This document shows positions 1 to 8,902 of a stretch of 64,000 nt of DNA, piece after piece. The DNA comes from Daphnia carinata. Lineage: Eukaryota; Arthropoda; Branchiopoda; Diplostraca; Daphniidae. The stretch covers positions 124,001 to 188,000 of the forward strand of contig NW_026712534.1 in NCBI RefSeq assembly GCF_022539665.2, written 5' to 3'. A program made the translations under genes and the position numbers. Within the stretch, counting starts at the first letter, position 1, and each line of letters begins with the position of its first letter. The notes below the pieces were generated by a model, which saw nothing but the letters and a program-made list of their open reading frames with translations, did not search any database and was not told the DNA's origin.

Positions 1-94
1 ATAGGCCTAACATTCCAGGTCCGCCTCCGAATCAGGGAAACCAATAGGTATCAACTGTAACTTCGGGTCAGTTGATAGGGAGCCTCCGTGTAAA

Positions 95-247
95 TCCCGA
101 CAAGTCGCAAAATTAACAACCATAACGAATGAATCGACACCGAGAATTCCATTGAAAATTCATCAGATCCCATTTCAAGCATTATTCGATACAGGAGCGT
201 CTAAGAGTATTATTCATGAGAAATTATTTAAGAAATTACCCCAATAG
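95..247 (+). pseudogene. Ty3/gypsy aspartic protease, 5' part cut by window edge
   Basis: This is the retropepsin segment of the gypsy element that fills the first 11 kb. Frame 2 reads an open stretch with the active-site signature FDTGAS (Asp codon at 188-190) followed by a hydrophobic SIIH stretch, as in retroviral-type proteases that cut the Gag-Pol polyprotein. The frame stops at TAG 245-247, while the RT polyprotein continues in frame 1 from about 248, so one indel or a programmed frameshift separates them. The sequence to its left is probably the Gag tail, but no zinc knuckle is visible inside the window. The 5' LTR lies outside. Confidence 0.75.
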
Positions 248-2670
248 GTCAAGTGATCTGCAGTCAACTTGATTTTGATTTATACGATGTAGGGGAGAAA
301 AAATTACACACGCTGGGGAGCGTTACTTTACCCGTGCGATACGGAGAGTCAGTTTTGGAACAAGAGTTTATTGTTACAAATGGTGTTTCTGAGGACTGTA
401 TCCTTGGATGGGACGCAATCCAGAAACACGGATTTCGGCTTGATGGAGAAGCCAAGAGCATTTATTTAGCAAGAGATAAGCAGGGATCAGCTATTTCTAG
501 CATTCCGGACATGGCAGTTACTTCGGTCAAAAAGACGACGTTATCTCGTCAGACGTCGCTAGTAATTGCCGCGCAAATGAAAGGGTCATTTCCGTTTGTT
601 CCGCCGAATACAGCTTTTATATTTACCCCAGCAGAAGATTTGCCGGCCGGCGTTTTTATTGAGGAGTTCGTAGGAAAAGTATCGAGAGATGGAAAATATA
701 ATATTCTAGTTGAAAATCATTCGTTAAATCAAGTCAAAATTCCTAGGGGTACGAAGTTAGGTGGCATCGAAGTTACTACTCGAGCGATCGGAAAAATTTC
801 TTTAAATAAAGTTGAGGACAGGCCTAACGTAGTAAAAGAGCCTATTGTAATTCCGGAGGTCGACCCCGAATTTCAAACACAGCTCGCTAAATTATTAAAT
901 GACTTTCACGACCTGTTCGCTGCAAAAGATTCAGAATTAGGCAACACAGATCTTATAAAACATACAATTGATATAAAGGGACGAGGCCCTATTCGACAAC
1001 GCCCATATAGAGTTACAAATAATCAAAGAAAATTATTGGAGGATAAGGTACAAGAAATGCTTGATGCGAATGTAATTCAATACTCGCATTCGCCATGGGC
1101 TTCACCTGTGGTTTTAGTTGAGAAAAAAGGTGGAGAAGTCAGGTTTTGCGTCGATTATCGGAAATTAAATAGTATCACAAAGAAAGATTCGTTTCCTATG
1201 CCAAGGATAGATGAAACATTGAATAAATTGTATGGGAAGAAATTTTTTACTACTCTCGACCTAGCTGCGGGATATTGGCAAATTCAGGTAGATGAGCCAG
1301 CTATAGAAAAAACAGCATTTGTTGTAGAAAATAATCTATACGAATTTAAGCGTATGGCATTTGGCTTGTGCAATGCACCTGCCACATTTCAAAGACTAAT
1401 GAATTATGTACTGAAAGACGTTTTGGGAAGTAAGGCATTAGTTTATTTGGATGATGTAATAATCTTTTCGGATAATTTCGAGGACCATTTGAGGGATATT
1501 CGGGAAATTTTTCAACTACTACAGGATGCAAATTTAAAATTAAAACTAAAAAAATGCCAGTTTATTAAACGATCGGTAAATTATTTAGGCCATGTCATTT
1601 CGACTGAAGGAATTAAGCCAGATCCAGGGAAAATCGATAAAATAGTGAATTATAAAGCACCTTCTTCTGTAGACGAAGTAAGATCATTTTTGGGATTAGC
1701 CGGATATTATAGGAGATTTATTCAAAATTTTGGATCAATAGCTAAGCCATTGACCAGATTAACTCATAAAGACCTTAGCAAAAAACCTTTTGTTTGGGGT
1801 ACTGAGGAGCAAAATGCCTTTGAAAAATTACGAACTTCTCTCGTTACGCCCCCAGTATTAGTTTACCCCAATTTCAATGAAAAATTTTTACTTTTCACAG
1901 ACGCATGTGATTATGGAATAGGAGCGGTACTTTCGCAGATACAAAATGGCCACGAACATCCGATAGCGTATTCTAGTAGACAATTAACAAAAGCTGAGAT
2001 GAAATATGCCACTACAGAGAAAGAAGCTTTAGCAGTGATTGATGCAATTAAACATTTTCGACATTATCTTTTGGATAAGCCATTCGAGATTATTAGTGAT
2101 CATCGTCCACTACAGTGGCTTAAGGATCAAAAAGATAACAATGGGAGATTAGGACGATGGGCTATATTATTAGCTGCGACCAATTATGAGTTAAAGTATA
2201 GGCCTGGTCGTATTCACCAAAATGCTGACTGTTTGTCACGTTTAAAGGTGGCGAGTATTCAAACTGGGAAAAATATTAAGTTTATTTGTGAGAAACAATT
2301 AGAAGATGAACTTTGTATAGCTATTAGGAATTATTTAGAGAAAGGAGAATTGGATGAAATTTTTCAACAAACTAGGCCAGATTGGGTAAAAGAAATTGAA
2401 TATTTTGAAGTCATCGAAGGTACTCTTTATCGGCATGAGTTGCCTTTGTCAAATAGCAAGCGCAGCGACGTAAATTATCAATTGGTGTTACCTGTAGCGC
2501 TCCGCCATCTAGTGCTCAAGGAATTACATGACGCACCGATGGGAGGGCATTTAGCATTTTATAAGACGTATTTAAAAGTGAAAAACCATTATTATTGGCC
2601 TAACATGAGGGGCGATATTAAGGAGTATTGCCAAGCTTGCGAAATATGTATAGCTAACACTCCTCTACAT
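248..2670 (+). pseudogene. pol: Ty3/gypsy pol: reverse transcriptase, RNase H, integrase N-terminus
   Basis: Long open frame encoding the replication enzymes of a Ty3/gypsy retrotransposon. The linker region is followed by RT with FCVDYRKLN, the TLDLAAGYWQI block and the catalytic YLDD (about residue 400 of the frame). RNase H follows, with the TDACDYGIGAVLSQ and TTEKEALAV blocks and a late DHRPLQWL segment. The HHCC zinc domain of integrase then begins: His/His in HDAPMGGH, Cys/Cys in CQACEIC. The frame has no ATG near its start, as expected for a Gag-Pol polyprotein. It loses frame near 2660-2680, where integrase moves to frame 3. All RT catalytic residues are present, so decay is recent or slight. 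Confidence 0.93.
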
Positions 2671-3976
2671 ATAGAGCAGTTTTGTACCCTCATGAAGTCG
2701 CCAAAGCTCCTTTTCAAGTAATTGGAATGGACATTTTAGGGCCTATTACTCCGATTTCGCCTAACGGAAATAGTTATATTTTAGTTATTACTGATTATTT
2801 TAGTCGATGGGTAGAAGCAGTCGCTTTAAAAGATCAAACTGCGTTAACAACAGCCGAGTGTATATATAAGACTATAATTGTACGTCATGGGATGCCAAAA
2901 GCAATTCTTTCTGATCGTAACTAATTTCACTTCAAAATTATTTCGATATTTTTGTAAGAAATTAAAGATTGATCAAAGGTTAACAACTGCATATAATCCA
3001 GCCAGTAATGGGGAAACAGAGAGATTCAATAGGACATTAACAACAATGTTAAGTAAAGAATTAAAACATGGAGAGCATTCCAATTGGGAAGATATGTTAG
3101 ACGACGTATTATTTGCTTATCGTAGCTCAGTGCACGCCTCAACACTTGACACCCCTTATTATTTACTCCACGGTAGGGATCCCAATATTCCAATAAATGA
3201 ATTTCTTGATGCGTCCCCAAAAACATTTAAATCTTCTTCGGATTATGTAGGTAATTTAGCGGAACGTTTGCGTTATAGTTTTCCAAGGGTTAGAGAAGAA
3301 AGCGGAAAAGCTAGGGAGCGTCAGAGGGAACAATATAACAAACGCGCCAAAGAAAGACGATATGTGGTAGGCGATAGAGTGTTATTGGATATTCGCGTAG
3401 TTAAAGATGGGGATAGCAGGAAATTCACTTCGAAATATAAAGGACCATATAGGGTAGTAAAAGTGTATTCTAATAATACTGTAGATATAGCGGATAACTC
3501 TTATATCTGTCAACGTACTCACGTTAACAGATTAAAACCTTTGTACGAAACAATGCTTTGGAAGACCGAACATTGTCCACCATTTGAGACCCCTTTTGAG
3601 TTTGAGAGCCGATTTCGTAAAATGATTTCAACCCAAACAATTAATTTATCAAAAAACGAGGATGGGCTTATAGATGAGTTTAATGATTTGTGTGATGTCC
3701 AAGAAATTGTAAACCCTTCTCTCGTAAACAACGCACTTCTGGATGAAGAGATGAAAATACACACCGGAAATGGATTTGAAACAGCAATTTCAAGCAACGG
3801 AAAATCAACAAAATTCTATGGAAATCCCAATGAAGACGGATTTCATTCAACGGAATTCACAAGATTCTGGAACTTCTCAAGAAAATTTGAAAAAAGATGA
3901 TCCTCAAACGGTCTCGAACACCGGACGTCCACAAAGAAATCGCAGGAAGCCTATTCGATACACCGCTGGATTTTAA
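2671..3976 (+). pseudogene. pol: Ty3/gypsy integrase core and C-terminus, frameshifted
   Basis: Continuation of pol in three frames. Frame 3 (2682-2924) carries the first catalytic Asp in GMDILGP and reaches the SDR block of the second Asp, then stops. Frame 1 (2878-3900) continues with the conserved block containing NGETERFNR, whose Glu completes the DDE triad, then a basic GDRVLL/SKYKGPYRV chromodomain-like or SH3-like tail and HVNRLKP. A last shift to frame 2 gives the typical arginine-rich end RPQRNRRKPIRY with stop 3974-3976. The three frame changes near 2670, 2920 and 3800-3890 mean this copy cannot make an intact integrase from one frame unless they are sequencing errors. Confidence 0.88.
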
Positions 3977-4009
3977 TTTGAAACTTTTTTTTTAATGATG
4001 GAAAAAGGA

Positions 4010-4050
4010 CTATATAAGCTCGTGACACATAGTGGCAGATATTCAACAGT
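4010..4050 (+). promoter_or_regulatory. Possible internal core promoter before the accessory gene (copy 1)
   Basis: TATATAAG at 4010-4017 is followed about 30 nt later by ATTCAACAG, a weak initiator-like match that could equally be a 3' splice site (CAG at 4047-4049). The first ATG of the acidic accessory frame lies at 4074. The same arrangement recurs in copy 2, 1473 nt downstream. Either an internal promoter or a splice acceptor for a subgenomic mRNA would explain it. Confidence 0.35.
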
Positions 4051-4073
4051 TTGTTGGTGATCTTGAGCACAAC

Positions 4074-4595
4074 ATGGATTCTGACAGTACCGTTGAGCTG
4101 AACGCCTGGGACGTCGCCCAAACCATCGAAGTGGCGATGACTTCGCAATTGTCCATGGGAGAGGAAGAGCCCGCGGAAAAAAAGTGCAAGCTCGAAGAAG
4201 GAGAGATAGAAAGCACTGACGAAGAAGAAGAAATCAAGAGGGAGAAGGATTTAGAGGAGTTTCTGCATCCAGCAGTGACTAAAGAACAACGAAAGTATAG
4301 AGATGAAACCCATAAGATTTGTGATGAAATGTTAGAACCCTACCGAAACCAAGAATGTCATTCTGAAGATTCAGAAGACGAACACAACTGGCGTAAAGAA
4401 AAGAGGCGTAAACGGACCAGGGATTTGGCGGACGAACTTCAACTCCACATCCGCCAGGAAAATTGGAGAAAAGCAGTTGTCAAATTGAAAAGGATTTTGG
4501 ATCTGGACCCTGAGAACAGGAGCCCACCTCTCTACGGATGGTTTCCTGAGGATTGGAATCCCCACTACCGTTGCAGATTCTGCAAGAATAATTAA
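4074..4595 (+). CDS. Acidic accessory protein of the gypsy element, copy 1 (173 aa)
   Basis: No family recognised. The first ATG (4074) has a good context (cacaacATGG); the frame is open back to 4032 but without an earlier ATG. Residues about 35-75 are very acidic (EEEE runs), and 110-120 hold a basic patch (RKEKRRKRTR) like a nuclear-localisation or arginine-rich RNA-binding motif. The last 60 residues form a compact module: DLADEL, then ENWRKAVVKLKRILDLDPEN, R.PP, a Trp-rich stretch and CRFC near the end. The helix pair resembles one TPR-like hairpin, and CxxC could bind metal. The same module ends the protein at 7457. Its place between pol and env suggests a regulatory or accessory role in the element; that is inference. 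Confidence 0.7.
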   Translation: MDSDSTVELNAWDVAQTIEVAMTSQLSMGEEEPAEKKCKLEEGEIESTDEEEEIKREKDLEEFLHPAVTKEQRKYRDETHKICDEMLEPYRNQECHSEDSEDEHNWRKEKRRKRTRDLADELQLHIRQENWRKAVVKLKRILDLDPENRSPPLYGWFPEDWNPHYRCRFCKNN

Positions 4596-5265
4596 AGAAG
4601 CAGGACAGCTGAAGATTTTATCGTCTTTATAAAATTTATTTATTTGTTGTAGTGCTTTTCGTGTGGCCTATTATATTATTCCTTTTGTGTATGTGTTATT
4701 TTTCTTATGACTATTCATGTGTCCTTTTGTCAACTTTTAGTATCTCTTGCTCTTGCGCTTATCCGAGAAACAATATACTTATCCTTTAGGTACAAATTTT
4801 GGGTATACAATTTTAATTTTGGCTCTTACGAATGATAATAAAAGAAAAAAAAAAGGGGTTTTCTTTTCTTTTACGAGCCACAGTTGGTGTAGACATTAGA
4901 AAAAAAAATGTTCGTTTAATAATGAATAAAAGAAATTCAAAAATAGCAGAAGAAAGAGTAGTGTTACACTACTGTATTAGAAATTGGATAAGCGAACGGC
5001 AAGGGTGCGAATACAGTTCAATATATATATATATATTCAAATATATATAAATAGAATTTGACGACAATTTTTGTCTGTTTCTTATAGTTATTTTTAAGTT
5101 GTACGAATTGTTAATTCTGTTATATATATATATGTTTATTATAAATGAAATTTTTTAAAATATATATGCTTGTACTTCTTGGAAATTGTAATCAATTCCC
5201 TTTTTCATGTTACCCATATATGGTTCTTATTTTATTGTTATCTCTTCGTTTTCTTTGCAACAAAA

Positions 5266-5424
5266 ATGGATTCAGAAACAAAAGAAGAATTGCTTACAAC
5301 ATCAAGAAGAAACATTAAAAGTTATTTCAAGAAAGCTGACAATGACACTTTTTGCCTATATAACAAACGTGGGTGCAAGGAAAGGGATCAACCCTTTCTC
5401 ACAAGTCTTGAAAAATCATTTTAA
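5266..5424 (+). CDS. Small 52-aa reading frame, copy 1
   Basis: ATG 5266 has a strong context (caaaaATGG) and opens a 52-residue, charged frame beginning MDSETKEELL, rich in Lys and Asp/Glu with two Cys (CLYNKRGC). No family recognised. It overlaps in another frame with the frame that runs into the proline-rich accessory protein in copy 2 (see 6719-7457), so only one of the two may be translated, or a spliced or shifted product may use parts of both. The identical protein is encoded at 6722-6880. It could be a non-coding relic. Confidence 0.35.
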   Translation: MDSETKEELLTTSRRNIKSYFKKADNDTFCLYNKRGCKERDQPFLTSLEKSF

Positions 5425-5546
5425 CAAAATGTCTAAGGACCATACGGGAGATTATCGGTTTTTTTTAATGATGGAAAAAGGACTATATAAGCTCGTGACA
5501 CATAGTGGCAGATATTCAACAGTTTGTTGGTGATCTTGAGCACAAC

Positions 5547-6068
5547 ATGGATTCTGACAGTACCGTTGAGCTGAACGCCTGGGACGTCGCCCAAACCATC
5601 GAAGTGGCGATGACTTCGCAATTGTCCATGGGAGAGGAAGAGCCCGCGGAAAAAAAGTGCAAGCTCGAAGAAGGAGAGATAGAAAGCACTGACGAAGAAG
5701 AAGAAATCAAGAGGGAGAAGGATTTAGAGGAGTTTCTGCATCCAGCAGTGACTAAAGAACAACGAAAGTATAGAGATGAAACCCATAAGATTTGTGATGA
5801 AATGTTAGAACCCTACCGAAACCAAGAATGTCATTCTGAAGATTCAGAAGACGAACACAACTGGCGTAAAGAAAAGAGGCGTAAACGGACCAGGGATTTG
5901 GCGGACGAACTTCAACTCCACATCCGCCAGGAAAATTGGAGAAAAGCAGTTGTCAAATTGAAAAGGATTTTGGATCTGGACCCTGAGAACAGGAGCCCAC
6001 CTCTCTACGGATGGTTTCCTGAGGATTGGAATCCCCACTACCGTTGCAGATTCTGCAAGAATAATTAA
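5547..6068 (+). CDS. Acidic accessory protein of the gypsy element, copy 2 (173 aa)
   Basis: Second copy of the acidic/basic accessory protein, 1473 nt downstream of the first and identical to it along its length, including the acidic tract, the RRKRTR patch, the ENW..AV.KL module and the terminal CxxC. The upstream TATATAAG (about 5483) and CAACAG are also conserved. No function is known; it is best read with copy 1 and the proline-rich relative ending at 7457. Confidence 0.7.
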   Translation: MDSDSTVELNAWDVAQTIEVAMTSQLSMGEEEPAEKKCKLEEGEIESTDEEEEIKREKDLEEFLHPAVTKEQRKYRDETHKICDEMLEPYRNQECHSEDSEDEHNWRKEKRRKRTRDLADELQLHIRQENWRKAVVKLKRILDLDPENRSPPLYGWFPEDWNPHYRCRFCKNN

Positions 6069-6718
6069 AGAAGCAGGACAGCTGAAGATTTTATCGTCTT
6101 TATAAAATTTATTTATTTGTTGTAGTGCTTTTCGTGTGGCCTATTATATTATTCCTTTTGTGTATGTGTTATTTTTCTTATGACTATTCATGTGTCCTTT
6201 TGTCAACTTTTAGTATCTCTTGCTCTTGCGCTTATCCGAGAAACAATATACTTATCCTTTAGGTACAAATTTTGGGTATACAATTTTAATTTTGGCTCTT
6301 ACGAATGATAATAAAAGAAAAAAAAGGGGTTTTCTTTTCTTTTACGAGCCACAGTTGGTGTAGACATTAGAAAAAAAAATGTTCGTTTAATAATGAATAA
6401 AAGAAATTCAAAAATAGCAGAAGAAAGAGTAGTGTTACACTACTGTATTAGAAATTGGATAAGCGAACGGCAAGGGTGCGAATACAGTTCAATATATATA
6501 TATATATTCAAATATATATAAATAGAATTTGACGACAATTTTTGTCTGTTTCTTATAGTTATTTTTAAGTTGTACGAATTGTTAATTCTGTTATATATAT
6601 ATATGTTTATTATAAATGAAATTTTTTTTATATATATGCTTGTACTTCTTGGAAATTGTAATCAATTCCCTTTTTCATGTTACCCATATATGGTTATCTC
6701 TTCGTTTTCTTTGCAACA

Positions 6719-7457
6719 AAAATGGATTCAGAAACAAAAGAAGAATTGCTTACAACATCAAGAAGAAACATTAAAAGTTATTTCAAGAAAGCTGACAATG
6801 ACACTTTTTGCCTATATAACAAACGTGGGTGCAAGGAAAGGGATCAACCCTTTCTCACAAGTCTTGAAAAATCATTTTAACAAAATGTCTAAGGACCATA
6901 CGGGAGATTATCGGCTTTCCCCGTACACCACTCGTCGGCATAGTTCCAACAGTGCTTGGCGGCTAAGGCCAATTGATTTCGATGAGCCGGAAGCGTGACC
7001 ATCTAACCGCATTACCCCTCCACCTGTTCCGCCCCGGGTACCTTTCCCACCGCAAGTGACTTTGCCATCCCGTATCCGGCTCCGTGCTCCACCCCGGGTC
7101 CAGCCCAACCCGGCTCCACCACAAACAAGATCCAACCCGGTGCGCGTAAGGCCAATCGCTACACTTATGCCGGAACCCGCACGCCCCACCTGGCCTACCC
7201 GACGCGATTTAAATCTTCATGAACTTTACCTTCGCACCGGAGTTTTAAGATTGGCGCTACTAAACGCTTTATACGAGGAGAATTGGCAAGGAGCGGTGGA
7301 AAAACTTCAAGCAATTTTAGAGCTTGACCCACAGAACCGCATGCCGCCACCACCAAATTGGGCGCTATCCCAATGGTGGATACAAGACGTCTGCCCTACC
7401 TGCGGACGGGCCGGAAGACGGCCCAATGGCCCGATTGTCGTGACCATTGATGATTGA
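6719..7457 (+). pseudogene. Proline-rich accessory protein sharing the ENW..LDP..CxxC module, one in-frame TGA
   Basis: Frame 3 is open from 6570 to 6998 and, after a single TGA at 6996-6998, again to the stop at 7455-7457. The first half is a helical, mildly basic segment ending in a Ser/Arg-rich tail. After the TGA comes a proline-rich stretch (PPPVPP, PPRV, APPQ) and then the same C-terminal module as the acidic protein: DLNLHEL, ENWQGAVEKLQAILELDPQN, R.PPP, Trp pairs and CPTC. An ATG at 7167 could start a shorter product (96 aa) holding the whole module. A polyadenylation signal AATAAA lies at 7615-7620. Whether the TGA is read through, spliced out or a dead mutation cannot be told from sequence. 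No known family recognised. Confidence 0.6.
6722..6880 (+). CDS. Small 52-aa reading frame, copy 2
   Basis: Identical in protein sequence to the small frame at 5266-5424. Here the surrounding sequence passes into unique DNA 35 nt after the stop. The overlapping frame 3 remains open through this segment and continues to 6998 and, past one TGA, to 7457, so this copy may be the original arrangement. Nothing recognisable in the product. Confidence 0.35.
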   Translation: MDSETKEELLTTSRRNIKSYFKKADNDTFCLYNKRGCKERDQPFLTSLEKSF

Positions 7458-8902
7458 CCTTTCATTATTGTTTTCGTTATACTATTATTTTTGTTTGTTT
7501 TTTTTCCACATTCATTTCTTTTATAATTGTATCTCTTGTTTTCTTCATATTATTATTCATTATATACAACTTTTTATTCTTACACTTGTCTTGTCTTAAT
7601 TCTTTCTCAATAATAATAAAAAAAAAAAGTTATAGCGAATGCACAAAACATGCTACTACAGAATTCGCTAATAATAATAATAACAAAGAGGATAACCTCT
7701 GAGTTAAAAAAAAAAAAAAAAAAAAAGAGAAAGGAAAAGACAATGACAACATTCATCATTACTTTTTTGTGTCTTAATTATTTTCATATTTCTATTTCTC
7801 ACTTTTGTTTTCTTTTTATCTTATAAACGATGTTAAAAATTATATGTGTTTTTGAAAAATGTTTTCCTTCAAAATTATAAGCCCTTAAATTCTGTGTTCC
7901 GTTTTTCTTAAGTATAACATTATTAACAATCCGAATACCGAGTAAGTTTAGAACATTTTATTAAACCTTTATTTCATACAATTACATTAACAGCAATAGC
8001 ACAAACATGAAAAACTATCAATGATGTAGAAACAAAACTTTTCTTCTAAACGCACAAATTGTTTTACACACACAATTCCTCTTCTACTGCATCTCCAAGT
8101 CACTTTTTCTTCTTGAATGTAGCCACCGCCCAGATTTTTTTTCACAACGCGTCTCTCACTTTACGAGCGAACACTGAATTTGTTCCAACACTTCGCAGCT
8201 AGCGAAGAAAAAATATTTTTACTCCCCCAATTTTGCCAGAGGGCAACTAACAAGCCTCCCCTTCCACTCGCGTTCATATTTCCAAAAATTCCTTGTCCCC
8301 CTCCAAGCGCGTTAGCTCCGCCCACCTGTTCATGTTTCACATCTTTTCTCCTCCGTTTCTAGCAAAGTCCTTTTTCCCTTGCGTTGGACTTAGAAAAAAA
8401 ATCGAAAATCTGAGTTTGACCTTTGGCGCACGGACTTTTTCTGCCGTAAAAATTTTAAAAAACGTTTCTTTTCTTCTCCGCATAATTAAGCGAAACCATC
8501 TTTTTCAATTATTTCTTTCTGAAAAATACGAGCATCTTCTCCTCTTTCCAGTAATATCACTTTCGATTAAAAATAAATTTTCCTTCTGCCCAAAACACAG
8601 TTATAATGCGATACCCTTTTATTTTCCTATCTTTTGCTGTAGCGCGGCTACTGAAAAGCCGACGGGAGACCGTTGACCTTTCAAAGCCGTCGGAAAGTTT
8701 TTTTACTTTTACCTTCTCTTCTCTTCTTTCTTTACCTTTTATTTTATTTCAACTATATATATATATATAATCCATAATATTATAAAAACCCAATGTCGAT
8801 GTAGAATATTTTTGGCCACTGCTCTGTGTATTGTTAAATTTTTCTTATGTATTGTTTTTTTTTTTTTTTTTTTTTTTTTTTTATTTTCTGACATATGTAG
8901 AA
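7458..8902 (+). other. AT-rich leader between accessory region and env
   Basis: About 1.4 kb without a convincing gene. It holds AATAAA at 7615, an A-run at about 7706-7728, CT-rich tracts, an inverted GC stretch near 8655-8695 (gccgacgg...ccgtcgg), an AT microsatellite near 8755-8770 and a T-run at about 8857-8881. The final TTCTGACATATGTAG just before the env ATG fits a 3' splice site with a polypyrimidine tract, as expected if env is made from a spliced subgenomic RNA. Confidence 0.5.

Larger units (their letters stand above)
3986..6915 (+). repeat. 1.47-kb near-perfect tandem duplication in the accessory region
   Basis: The block from about 3986 to 5458 is repeated head to tail at about 5459-6915. 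Offset is exactly 1473 through the 4074-4595 reading frame and shrinks slightly after short indels: an A-run near 4848/6316, an AT tract near 5155/6625, and a gap of about 14 nt at 5226 against 6695. Both copies end at the same ATTATCGG sequence; copy 1 then re-enters the TTTTTTAATGATGG start of copy 2, while copy 2 continues into unique sequence. The reading frames in the two copies encode identical proteins, so duplication was very recent or the assembly duplicated the block. Confidence 0.95.

Noticed and set aside
7941-8040. Possible tRNA or small RNA in the env leader
   Set aside because: No cloverleaf or conserved box found by eye.
8180-8676. Two overlapping frames before env
   Set aside because: Composition follows the CT-rich leader; no motif, no good start context.
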